From Rotaria sordida (Eukaryota; Rotifera; Eurotatoria; Philodinida; Philodinidae), in the NCBI GenBank assembly GCA_905250125.1, contig CAJNOL010000671.1, forward strand, positions 1-64,000: DNA of 64,000 nt. Direction: 5' to 3'. Each line of letters starts with the position of its first letter. Position 1 is the first letter of the stretch. Both the position numbers and the translations under genes were made by a program. The notes beneath the pieces were generated by a model. It saw nothing but the letters and a program-made list of their open reading frames with translations, had not been told where the DNA came from and did not search any database. Of the stretch, positions 26,815 to 37,782 are shown piece by piece.

Positions 26815-27296
26815 GCAAAATAAAATAAAATAACCTACTGATTGGATAATTTTGACAGTCACTGTATGTCCTTCAGGATTTTGTATGTTTGTACAGAAGA
26901 AAAAAACAAAATTGTTATTTTTGTCTTTCACTTGTGTTGTTTTTTCGGTTTCTTAGTTTTTTTTTCAATAAAAGAACATCGAAATGAATTAAAATGTAGG
27001 AATAATGGCAAACCAATTTGTATCTATATTGAAAATCACTTCTATTTAACAAAAACAAATTTGGGCTTTTATCAAGTCATAGTCAATATTAGGAAGTAAC
27101 CAAGGTAGTAGCTGCTGATAAACATAGAGAAAGAAAAACATACCTGACTTTATCCAACTCGTCATGATTTTTACCTATGGAAAGAACCCAACAGAAATAA
27201 AATTCTACCCTTTTTCCAACTTTTGAAAATGCCAACTTCCGTATTTGTCACTGCCGTGCTGAGTCACACGAATATTTGTTTATGTCATCATTCATG

Positions 27297-27305
27297 TATA
27301 AATAG
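27297..27305 (+). promoter_or_regulatory. TATA box of the small acidic gene
   Basis: TATAAATAG on the plus strand. About 30 bp downstream begins a short stretch ending AAAG|GTAAGAA at 27368, which fits a non-coding first exon. The matching acceptor (TTCAATGTAG) at 28541-28550 lies just before the start codon at 28562. Confidence 0.55.
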
Positions 27306-28040
27306 ATGAAAATTATTAATAAGTAAGATCTCATTGCTCACATCAATAGTCAACATTACACGATAAAGGTAAGAAACGATATTAGTTGAAATTTTTATGT
27401 AATCAATAGATAATCAAAGTTAATCATTTGATGAATATATATTGTTGGCAACATTAAAATTTGACTAAAGATAAATTCATAAAATCAAAACAATTAAAAT
27501 CTGAATAGAATAAAACAGTATTTTGTAGCACACCTGTTTTTACAATCGAATGTGCGACCAGTTGTTGAATTTAAATTCAGTTATTTTTTTTTTCATTAGA
27601 GTGTAACATGTACATCTATAGTTATAGTGTTTTTCATTTCGTTCTACATTTAGTAAAGTACATGATTGTATAAATTTATCTTTAGTCGAATTATAATTTT
27701 GCCTATAACATATATTAATACCTTAAGAAAATTATGACATTCAGTTTCCTCAGATTGAACTTTTTGAGTAATCTATTTCAAATCTTTCATTGATTTTATT
27801 GTTGAATTCCAACTTTAGAAAAATGTTTCTTTACAAAGAAAAACCTTTCATAATTAATTAATGAAAAAAATTAGAGTTTACAAATTAAGTATAAAAAACA
27901 GGAATTTTAGGGTTTTAATAGAGTTCATAACGATTGGAAAATCAAAGAAAGTAAAACAGTATTATTTTAAAACAGCTCAAAATAGGAATCTTCGATTTAT
28001 TCGAAGGATTTATTAGAGCAACTAGGTTTTCAAGTTTTAG

Positions 28041-28445
28041 TCACAAGTAGAAATGTGTAGGACGAACTTTAGTTCCGATCCTAGTGATTAAAACTGGAAC
28101 TGAATCTACAAAAAAAAAGTTCTCCAAAACGGAACTAAAGATTATAGTTAAATGTTCTATGTCTGTCAGACGAATTATTTTATAAATCATACCAATCAAA
28201 GCACAATTCACTATATGTGACAAAAGAAAGCATTGCTCGTCGACTAGATATATCACGAAACGAGCATTTAAGAATCTTTTTACATGTAATATCAATAAAT
28301 TCTGGAATAGTTTTCTCTCGATCGTCGGAACTGGCACCAGATCAAATTTACTGAAGTTATAATCGAGACCACTGAAAAAGAAGCTACTGAACCGGACCAG
28401 AACTAGAGCTAAAAATAAACTTGGATCCACACATTTCTATCCGTA
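28041..28445. mobile_element. MITE-like unit in the 5' intron of the small acidic gene
   Basis: The ends share an inverted TAGAAATGTGT motif (left about 28047-28058, right about 28431-28442 in reverse), with weaker similarity running inward (TTAGTTCCGATC… against TTAGCTCTAGTTCTGGTCC). It spans ~400 bp. The long antisense frame inside it has no family resemblance and is taken as chance. Confidence 0.45.
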
Positions 28446-28561
28446 AGACTTCAGATTATAATCTTGTATATATAGATAGATATATGCAGATAGGATAAAT
28501 GTTTGATTAAAGAAAAAATATTTTACATAAATATATTTCATTCAATGTAGAACAATCAATC

Positions 28562-28838
28562 ATGGATTCCGATAACAATGAACAAGGTTATCGTTACGAA
28601 AAAGAAACATTTAATCATGCTAGTGATGATGATAGTGAGTAGATTAATTAGTTATCTGTATAAAACTATGTTTTGTATATTTAATTAGAAGCCATCGAAA
28701 TGATGTCATCAACAGACAACAAAGTAAGCTAGTTGAAAATATCAGATGAATTTCATTTTTATTTTCTTTTCAAAGGATGATCAGTCATCAGATACTTCAG
28801 GGAATAGCAGCACTGGAAGTAACAAGGATGATTCTTAA
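28562..28838 (+). CDS. Small acidic Ser/Asp-rich protein, 56 residues
   Basis: Three short coding exons (28562-28634, 28689-28723, 28776-28838) join in frame across GT-AG introns of 54 and 52 bp, giving 56 residues: MDSDNNEQGYRYEKETF…, an acidic DDD run, then SSDTSGNSSTGS and a final KDDS. No signal peptide, membrane segment or known domain is seen; it is probably an intrinsically disordered cytosolic or nuclear peptide. A TATA box at 27297, a probable non-coding first exon (about 27325-27368) and an AATAAA at about 28855 support a real transcription unit. If the first coding intron is not removed the frame stops after 24 residues, so the model depends on splicing. It faces the secreted acidic gene at 29384-29767 tail-to-tail. 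Confidence 0.55.
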
Positions 28839-29383
28839 CAAGCCAGAATGATAATAATAAAATGGGTAACAATCAAACTGAAGTATCTATCACAAAAATT
28901 ACGTAGTAACTATTACAGACAACAATTAAAGAGAACAAATGTTGATACAAAGAATATGTATATTTTTTTTAATAAAAATAAAAATGAAATATTTTAATAA
29001 TAATTTCAACTAAATGACCCACTGAATCAAGATGGTGTTCATTTGAAAATAAATTCGTTTTATTCAGAAATGAAAAAAAACAAGGGGTAAACAAACTTAA
29101 CTGAAAAAAATGGACAATAAGAATTTTTCTATATATATATATATTGTAGTCAAAATTAAAGTTCAATCGAATTTAAAATTTAACTGAATTTTCTGGACAA
29201 ATTTTAAATTTGACTGAATTTTAATTTCGATCACAACATATATATATATATATATATAATGATATTCGAAATGAATAACATATTGTTTGCTATCACTCAA
29301 TAAGTCGGTGTTGATAGGTTTTTAAAGGTAAGGGGTAAATATGGGTTGTGAAGTTATTGGATTTGAAAGATGTAATGTTGCAT

Positions 29384-29767
29384 TTATGCGCTATCATTGT
29401 CGTCTTCATCATCATCATTATCAACAGATCCATAACCGCCGCTGTTTTTGTCGCCATTTTCATCATCGCCGCCGTTTTCATCATCGCCGCCATTTTCATC
29501 ATCGCCGCCGTTTTCGTCGTCATTTTCATCATCACCCTCGTCATCCTCAGTACCTAGTTCATCATCATCATTATCATCGGGACCGTTTGTGTCCGCTTCT
29601 TCATCTGCTTCATCATCCAATGTTTGTCCAACATATTCGGGATTTTCAGGCGATGCTAAACTGCTAACATCCTCTGGCTCAACTAACGCTGAACTTGTGT
29701 CGGAATCATCAGCAAAAGTTGCTAATAAAAGTAAACTGATGAAAAATAAACCGATCATATACTTCAT
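29384..29767 (-). CDS. Secreted, highly acidic Asp/Asn/Gly repeat protein
   Basis: A 127-residue single-exon protein. The first ~19 residues (MKYMIGLFFISLLLLATFA) are a clear signal peptide. The rest is acidic throughout, with an Asp/Glu-rich middle and four tandem copies of a DDENGG-like hexapeptide (about residues 85-110), encoded by 18 bp tandem units at about 29450-29535. No cysteines and no known fold. Such Asp-rich secreted proteins often bind calcium or form matrix, but that is inference only. A TATA-like TTTAAATAG lies about 85 bp upstream of the ATG (29850-29858, read on the minus strand). Several open frames run antisense to it; they arise from the trinucleotide bias and are not called. 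Confidence 0.7.
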   Translation of the reverse strand: MKYMIGLFFISLLLLATFADDSDTSSALVEPEDVSSLASPENPEYVGQTLDDEADEEADTNGPDDNDDDELGTEDDEGDDENDDENGGDDENGGDDENGGDDENGDKNSGGYGSVDNDDDEDDNDSA

Positions 29768-29849
29768 GGTGTCAGTTGATTGATATGTTGATGTTTGAAT
29801 AAAGATAAAATTTGAGAAACTAATGCATTTTAATATGGGAATATGCTCT

Positions 29850-29858
29850 ATTTAAAGT
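29850..29858 (-). promoter_or_regulatory. TATA-like box of the secreted acidic gene
   Basis: Reads TTTAAATAG on the minus strand, about 85 bp upstream of the start codon at 29767, which places a transcription start near 29820-29825. It is similar in form to the TATAAATAG in front of the neighbouring small acidic gene. Confidence 0.45.
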
Positions 29859-30284
29859 GCATCATAAATAATAATTGCCACTTACAATATAATATTAGAT
29901 ACTTAGAATTGTTACTTATCATTCACTTTTTTTTTCTATTTAATTAAGAACACATCTGGTTATAATGGATGGAAATATTTTCGTACTTAACATAGGTCAC
30001 AACTGTTTTATGTCATTGTCTTTACACACAATAACTAAGATTATGAATGTCATTTGAGAAAAAATAAAATGAACTGCATATACTTTTGTCATCAACTGCT
30101 TTTACGCATTTCTTTTCTCATATAGTTTGAAAAGGACATTCACGACACCATGAAAAAAAAACGATATTTATATTCGTACGAGAAACGAAAGTGTTGAGTA
30201 AACAACAGAAATGACAACGTTATTTTATTTGCATTTTTTTTGTGACTTATTGGAACAATGTTTTTATAGCAAAAATCAGGTTAA

Positions 30285-30650
30285 ATAAGTCAAAAAAATC
30301 TATAAGAACTGGTATACGTCCAAAAACATCAAGTTTTGCTAAGCTTTTGTGTCATTTGAAACAATCATCATATTTATAATTAACACAAAAATAATCTGCA
30401 TTGAATAGTATACTCAATATTTAAGACAAGTTTTCGTCAAATTGCGACTTTGGTAGAACAACGAATTAGATGATTCAAAAAAAAACAATGAAGGAATGAA
30501 AAGACTGAAAATTTGTTTTAAGTATTGAGTATACTATTCAATGCAGATTGTTTTTTGCTGATTCTGAATATGATGTTTATTTCATTTGAAATAAAAATTT
30601 AGCAAAACTTGATGCTTTTGGTGTATTCGAATTTTCACAGATTTTTCTTC
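30285..30650. mobile_element. ~365 bp hairpin MITE
   Basis: A near-complete inverted repeat. ATCTGCATTGAATAGTATACTCAATA at about 30393 faces its complement at about 30524-30548. CAAAAACATCAAGTTTTGCTAA at about 30320 faces its complement at 30600-30621. The inner arms match almost perfectly; the outer arms are looser. No coding sequence. Similarity may run ~25 bp further out on each side. Confidence 0.75.
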
Positions 30651-30892
30651 GGATTTATTTTAAATCTAGTTTCACTACTGGAACATTATTCGAATATTTT
30701 TAGAGATAACTAAATGAGTTCCATTCAACCATATGAAAAATCTATCAATAAAAAAAACTTTTTGCTCGGATTTTGAATCGTCGACATCTTTGCACGAAGC
30801 AATTCAATAGTCATCAAAACAGTCGGTAAACATGAATGGTAATAATTTTAAAAAATATGCAATGAATTGTTGATATTCCATATCATTTAGAA

Positions 30893-31290
30893 TTACAGTA
30901 AGTGATATGTGTGATGTAGTATATAATAGTTTTCTTCATAATCAATTACTTAATTCAAACGATCATACTCCAATTGGAAGACTTCAATATATAGTTCAAG
31001 GAATAGAAGAATTTCTTATCAAAACAAGTGAATAAGACTGAATGCAATAATTAAAAAAAACACTAGTAAATTTTCATTCAGGTTAATAATGATTACAAAC
31101 ATCTTTATACTCTATATACCATTTTATATATAGATCAATAAATAATAATCATCCAATGTTTCAATTTCATGATCGGCAAGATATTAATGGAATTTTTTTA
31201 GAAAATTTACTAGAAAACAATTAATGAAAATCTTGATGTTAAAGCTTTTTTGAAATCAGAAGAAGCTATGCTGAATTTTTTATGGATTTT
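30893..31290 (+). pseudogene. Decayed coding stretch, family not recognised
   Basis: Two stretches read like protein with the codon usage of local genes. One contains DMCDVVYNSFLHNQLL and TPIGRLQYIVQGIEEFLI; the other, about 100 bp later, contains MFQFHDRQDINGIFLENLL and, in another frame, FLKSEEAMLNF. Stops and frame changes separate them and no splice sites rescue them. It looks like a remnant of a host gene copy, but I do not recognise the family. No intact relative lies in this window. Confidence 0.35.
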
Positions 31291-32109
31291 GTAAGTTTTG
31301 ATTCTTTGTAAAATGATAAAAGTTCATTTTCGTGACAGTATGACATGTACATTGTCAGTAGTCAGGTAAACAAACTCAAGAAGAACACCCTTGTGCACTT
31401 TCTGATGTCTTTCATTCATGATAATTTTCATCTCGGAGAAATTAAGACATTATCTTGGCTAAAATTATATAGACAGTTCTTTCAAAAAACAAAAAAATAA
31501 TCGTTCATATCGATAGAATATGGCTCGCGGATCCCAGTCATATGATTGAAGTTCATTATTAATTGTAATTTGGTGGTGTAGAGTAGGCCTTTTGGTGTTA
31601 TATAAGAAATTCAGCATCTTTTCTTTCGATTTTAAATAAATGGCAGCAAATATACAGTCAAAAATAGGACATTATAGATTGTTAAATTATGAGCTTTTCC
31701 ACTCACGTTGACTCAGTAAATAGATGATATTCAATATTTTCAGTAGCTCATCTTTTATTGAGCTATTAATGTTCTATCTTTTGATATGTTGTATGAAGAA
31801 ATTTATTCGTCTATAGAAGTATAATCTTAGTAGATATTTATCCTTATTTTCTTGTTAGCAGGTAGATAGTGTTGAAAAGTCAATTAAGGGTAACTTTACT
31901 ATGAAATATTTCAATGAGCTAAAAATTTAGGATTGATGATTTTAGATAATGATCTTTTGAATGTACATTAATATTCAAAAATTTAAATTTGATCGGTGCT
32001 TCAGCTCCCTTCATGAATGCTCTGTTATATATTACACAGGAAGCCATAGAATTGAATTGTCTTAGATATTCGATATCTCAAAAAATACATTCGTTCGAGC
32101 TGAAATATT
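31291..32109. other. Non-coding DNA between decayed gene and element
   Basis: About 800 bp of AT-rich sequence with no supported gene, repeat or structured element recognised. Confidence 0.4.
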
Positions 32110-32519
32110 TAAACCCCTCCCCGCATTAGAAGACCCCTGGTCTTCTATTATGTGTCGTCGTAAAAATGTTTTAGAGGGGTCTTCTATTGTGTCCTAGGTT
32201 TTTTACCAATTATTAACTGAAAGTAGTTTTCCAGAAATCCGAGATGATTTTCAGGATTCTCATAGGGATTTTCACGGCTTTGAGGGTCGACGGATACATT
32301 TGGACTCATTTTCTAAATATTACCAGCTGAAGAACCTAAAAACTGTGTATTTCTGGACGGAAATTCCCTAATTAAATTTCCTAATTAGCAAATAATTAAT
32401 TAATTAAAGGGAGGTCTTCTAATACCCCCGATGAACTTTTTGTCCAGGGGGGTCTTCTATTATAGGGGAGTCTACTAATATGGGGGGGGGGGGGGTCTTC
32501 TAATACGGGGAGGGGTTTA
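32110..32519. mobile_element. Element with AAACCCCTCCCCG inverted ends
   Basis: The left end TAAACCCCTCCCCGCATTAG is matched by an inverted right end (in reverse TAAACCCCTCCCCGTATTAG). A motif (GGGG)GTCTTCTA(A/T)TA is repeated several times near both ends on one strand or the other, and a run of 14 G lies at 32482-32495. The interior is AT-rich without coding sequence. A shorter, diverged relative lies at 39565-39812. This looks like a non-autonomous DNA transposon; the target duplication could be TA or TTA. Confidence 0.75.
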
Positions 32520-34250
32520 GGATATTGTAGTGATCGTGAGACATCTGTCTATGTGCAAAATTTCATATAACAATCTTCTAATTCAGTTTTTCATGAATAG
32601 TTGGCCCAGAAGGCAGAAAAAATACTAAAGCGATTATAATTTTCACCTGATAATGCATGAGTACGAATCTTTTTAGGGTTACCTTATTTTCACTAAGTCC
32701 TACTCATGGCCAAAATGTGAAGTTGAACAGTGTTTCGACAATTGGATATGTTTTCTCGCCTGTATTAATGATACTGACAGAACAGAATCTACTTCTACTG
32801 GAAAATCATTTTTTTTCAATCCCATATTTGAATATCAATATTTTGCAAAAGAAATACGTACAATGAGTGTCATATCATCATGAACAAGAAGACATATATG
32901 ACTTCAATCAAGAATCGAAAGAAAATTGAACAAAAGATAAACTAAAACCAAAATATTAGATCTTCAATCACATTCATCACTGACACTCGACAAAAAAAAC
33001 CAATCAAGAACTTAACGAAATAAAATTTCGATTTTCAATATTCTATTAGATCTGAATGAGAACAACTAACATATTCATTAAGATAGTAATACAATAGAAT
33101 TTTTTTTTTTCATCTATTTTCAGAAATGCCCATCCGAACAGAAAAAAAGCTCACCACAGATTTCAACGTTCTTAGAACCTGTTGTTACACTATTACATAA
33201 ATCTCGACCAGATCTTCAGAATCTACCCTTGTACACCTACTTGCATAAGGAGAAATCTTACGAAAATTATTGTCTACATGAAAACTTTTTAATTTAAAAA
33301 ATTTGTTAATAAAGTTTTTCTTTTGTACTAACCAAAGTACAAAGTTTAGGTCTCCCCTTCGACATACATATATCCTATATTACATTTTGTTTTACGTTGT
33401 TGTGTCTTTCAAATGTGAGCAATATCAGATCATTACATGTATCTGTGTCACCATTCAGGTTAATCTTTATTTTGTCGTTCCTATTAAACTTAACAAACTG
33501 TCTGTGACTAGCCGCAACCGAACCTTCAAAGGCTTGGTAACAATTTCGTAAACTTGGTTAACCTGTTCATCCTCATTCTCAGCTGTAAATTCCTATTCTC
33601 AATCTGACCTATCACTCTAATTCTTATCTTCCGTCGTTTCACCACGATTGGAGACCAATCTTTAACATGAAAACTTTCATGCCTTGGTTCAGTTGTAACA
33701 TATCATTTCTGGAATGACCAAGTAATTACTAAAACTATCATTATTATTCGATGATTAATGAAACTAATGTAGTTTTTACATAATGTTCATTTGAGTATAT
33801 AGTACCCTTGTGTTCTCTCTTGATTGTTTTATATATTAAAAAAATTATTTATTTTATTTTGATGGTAAGAAAAATTTTTGAAGAATTTCTCTTTGTTGGA
33901 AGAAATTTTTCATTTTAGCGACAAATTCTGTACCTCTGATCTCAACTATCTTTTTTTTCTGCATTGTTGTCATATCATTTGTATTAAATATCAAAATATA
34001 TGAAAAAACATAATTCCTATGACTATATCATGCTAATTGATTTTATCATATTTTATTTTTTTAAGTTATCTAATAGGACAAGTACAATAGTAACACATGC
34101 AATGAATATTGCTTGAATAAAAAACTGATATACAGTATGTTGCAAAAATAAATGATATCACACGGATGTGACGATTAAAGACATATTCATACTGGCAAGT
34201 TTGTCTAATTAATTTTTTTTTTCACATTGTACTAAATTCGTTATGTTTAC
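32520..34250. other. Intergenic stretch, GT2 3' side
   Basis: About 1.7 kb. The region 33130-33780 has a more balanced base composition and reads briefly as protein on both strands, but nothing could be assigned with confidence. The right end should include the glycosyltransferase 3' UTR. Confidence 0.4.
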
Positions 34251-35669
34251 TTAATCAGATAATGTTATTTTTATATCCATGTTTTTAAGTTTATCTTCAT
34301 TACGTTTATAAATATCTCGTAAATCTGAATAATGATGATCACGATCACAACCAATTGAAAAATTAGCTGTATGCATACGATGTAAATGTGATACCATTGG
34401 TATATAAACACTTAAATGTCCATGAATTAAAAATCTTACATAAAGATCAAGATCTTCTGCCATACCAACTGATTCATCATAACCACCAACTTCATCATAA
34501 AGTTTTTTACTAAAACATACATTACCTAAAAAATTCAACAATAAATTATTATAAATACAAAATCTTTTTTTATTTTTCTTTCAATTATTCTTTTCAAAAA
34601 ATAATGATGGTGATTCTTTTTTTAAATAACTTTCGATAGAAACGACGAAGAAAACTGCGGTTTTCTTCATTTAAAAAAGAACACTTGTGACTAAGTTGAA
34701 ATCTTATTAGTCATTAGTTGATCAATTAGGTGAGTTATTAGCAAAGATTTTGGAAACGAAATTCTGAAGTTATTTTTCATTAGATTTTGACGTTTAATAC
34801 AGTCGATCGGTAGCGAAGGTTCTAAAAGAACTGCAAATAAGATAATTCGTCGAGTTGAGTCAAACGGTGATGTTTCTTTTCAGTTTTAAAGTGATTCCAG
34901 ACCACTATTTAAACTTTTTCGTCATTCTTATCAAAAGTTTTTCAAGAAAATAAATATCAACACTTTCTTTTTGAAATTAATAACAGTACCTTGAATAAAA
35001 CAACAACTATCAAAAATAGCTTGAAGCATTTCTTGTGGTGATGAAAAAACCCAACCATAATAATCTTCTTTTGGCATATATTGAAGATGTTCATTAACAC
35101 GAAGAAAATCCGAAATAAAAAATTTTTTTGTTGGATTTCGTAAAATAGCCTGTGCAAAATGATGAATTGTACGTTGAAGGAAAACATCATCATCATCCTA
35201 AAAATAAAATTTTCATTCTCTCAATAGAAAAAATTTTTTCAACTTTTATTTTTTTACATACTAATACACAAATAAATTGTCCAGTAGTTTTTTGTATACA
35301 AATATTTCGTGCTTGACTTGGTGGTACTTTGTGTTCTGATCGTATAAATAAAATATTATCAGCTAATTCACCTTTACCATCTTTACGCAAATCTTCTGTT
35401 GCTTTAATCCATTGTCGATCTTTTGTTGGTTCTTTATTATCACCTTGATCTTTGATATAAAAAATCTTTTCAGGTGGTAAATTTTCAATAAAATATTCTT
35501 TTGTACCATCAGTTGAACCACAATCATGAATAACATGTTCAAATTCAATATCAAGTGGTGCAAGAACATTAACTTGAACAGACATTATAGCTACTTTTAA
35601 ATATTCTAATCGATTATGACTTGGTGTTACAACAGAGATTTTCAATTTTCGACCATCTAGTTGATTCAT
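34251..35669 (-). CDS. Family-2 glycosyltransferase (GT-A fold)
   Basis: A 296-residue protein in three exons (35262-35669, 34990-35197, 34251-34525). It opens with the GT2 nucleotide-sugar fold KISVVTPSHNR (residue ~9), has the CGSTDGT loop, then SQARNICIQKTTGQFICVL running across the first intron into DDDDVF, the DXD metal-binding site. The last exon holds GNVCFSKKLYDEVGGYDES and EDLDLYVRFLIHG, the family's acceptor-side ED motif with the likely catalytic base. It has no signal peptide or membrane segment, so it is a soluble catalytic domain alone. The overall pattern is that of bacterial polysaccharide/LPS-type GT2 enzymes rather than animal GALNT or DPM1. The sugar and acceptor cannot be read from the sequence. 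Confidence 0.85.
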
Positions 35670-37782
35670 TTTGAGTGAAAATCAAGTAACAATAATAAAC
35701 AAAAAAACGTATAAAAGAAACTCTAATATGTGCTTCTCTCTTTATACTAAATGGTTGCCAACAAGGGGCCAATAAGTATGTTCTATATTCTGTGGTAATG
35801 TCATTCTCTACACGTGTATTATACACGTGATGTCTGCATAAGAATCGTTGATGTACTGCCGTTAACATACTCTTGTGTTTTTACTGTTTGACTTATATTT
35901 TTCGATTAATTATGAAATTATTTAAATGGAATAAATAAATTCATAAATATCTTCACTAGAAAATTAATGCTGTACTAAGGTCGAATTCGATCGACATGAA
36001 TTGTCACGTGTTATTTTATTCTACCAATCAAAATTTACCACTAAAATGTAGTAAAAGTACATAGTTCTAGTATAATTCATAGAATGAATTATGACCAATA
36101 TTTTGCACTCATAGTACATAAATTAATTTCAATAATTATTAGCAAGAAATTCATTGTTCTGACCATATGTTTCATCATATTCTAATTTTTATTATCGTTT
36201 AGTCTTAATTGTGATATGATTCGTCGAGTATTATTCACCATCGACAGTCAAGTAGATATTTGGTTGGTAAACAGCAGATTTAAAATAAACGTGAGCAACT
36301 ACATCGAATAATGCATAATTTTTTAGTTTTTTCAAAATATAAAATTTTTCAATAAAAAGGAAGGTTATCGTTAAATGATGAAATTGGTCTTCTGCCGAAA
36401 TTACACTTCTTCTTGTCCTAATAGTCATTACGACAAATATAGTTTTTTAAAGTTGTTTTCAAATATATCTTGTTTTTAGTTAAAAACTCTAACTATTCTG
36501 ACCAAAATCGGTCAAATATCAGTCGAAAAGGATGTTTTTTGGCAGTAACGAGCATGGTACGTTTTAATGAAGTGTTTCACCCAATGCAACTGTACGATTT
36601 GGTAGAGCTTTGAAAAGGCTATCAAATGATTTATAATTCAAAGTTGATCGCTGCTTTCAAAGTATAACAGAACAAGACATTTCGTCATGAATATCTTCAT
36701 ATTGAATATACCAGAGAATAATGTCAGCTAAAGGAAAAAACAATATTTTGTCCTACACCTTATTGTTTTTCGATAGAAGAAGGAAAGAACTGAAGATAGA
36801 AGAAAAGCTTTTCATATGGATAATGCAAAGCACGATGCTGTGGAAGATCAAATAATATCAAGTTTTGAGTTAATCAGTACGCAGTCGGAATGACCTGTAG
36901 TCGTCTGATTCGAGCTGCAATTGACTATTAGAACAATAAGAAGCACAATTTTAACAGGGGGAGAGTGAGTTTTACCACTTAATAACACTCTTTTTGAGTA
37001 AAGGCTCCTTCAGAGATTTTCCGGAAAAAAAAATTTTGGTTTTGAATTTCATTGTTTATTGTTTTCTGTATAATAGAAACTAATATTTTTGTGGAAAAGA
37101 AGTGTGATTTTTTTACAGACAATAAGTCATGTCCATGCGCTCTATGTAAAATGTCCACTATGTTACTTTAGTTTAAATATTTATAACATGACTTCAACAA
37201 GGTACAATCATCATTTTTTAATTAGTAGATTTAGATGAAATTGTTTTTTTTATATGTTCCCTATATTTAAATTATCTCTCAAAAATGAATTGAATCTCAA
37301 TTATCTTTTCAATTAACTACTTTTCTTAACTCAGCATTAACTTTTCCTAGTGGAAATCAAATCTAAAAGTAAGTTTTTATTGCATCGATAAAATATTGTT
37401 TATACATATAACAGTGTCATCTGCTAATAAAAAGACTTATGCAAGTATTTTGCACAAGTTCATATGATAGGCGTGATTATTTCATATTGTCATAAGTTGT
37501 TAAAGTTGCTGACTGCTGTTTGAGTGTATAGAAAACAATTTGTTATGGACTAGAATTGTAATGCCTTATGAAATTAGTCAAGAATTAAAAAAGAATCTAT
37601 TATAAGTCAATGTTCGATTAAGATCCAAATATTGCTTTATAATTCTGATAGTGTCACAAAACATACAACTGACCGAAAAGCGAAAGCATAATGAAAAACG
37701 TCAAAAAAAAAGAAGGCATTAGCGTATATTTATATACGCATATACATAATGATAACATTTTATTTCCATTTATTCCAATTGA
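35670..37782. other. Intergenic DNA with a dispersed-repeat fragment
   Basis: 2.1 kb between divergent genes, so it should hold both promoters. A segment near 36488-36545 contains, in reverse, CAAAAAACATCCTTTTCGACTGA, closely matching 47912-47935, so it is a piece of the dispersed repeat seen elsewhere. No gene is supported. Confidence 0.45.

Noticed and set aside
28041-28430. 129-codon open frame on the minus strand
   Set aside because: Lies inside a MITE-like unit within an intron; hydrophobic, unassignable and without splice partners.
29341-29783. Three open frames antisense to the secreted acidic gene (His/Arg-, Ile/Val- and Ser/Pro-rich)
   Set aside because: They mirror the GAT/GAA-rich repeat of the real gene; low complexity, no signal peptide or family.
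33130-33780. Possible remnant of a Copia-type LTR element (a TKPL-like stretch on the minus strand)
   Set aside because: Only one short motif-like match; no flanking domains, LTRs or consistent reading in the neighbouring sequence.
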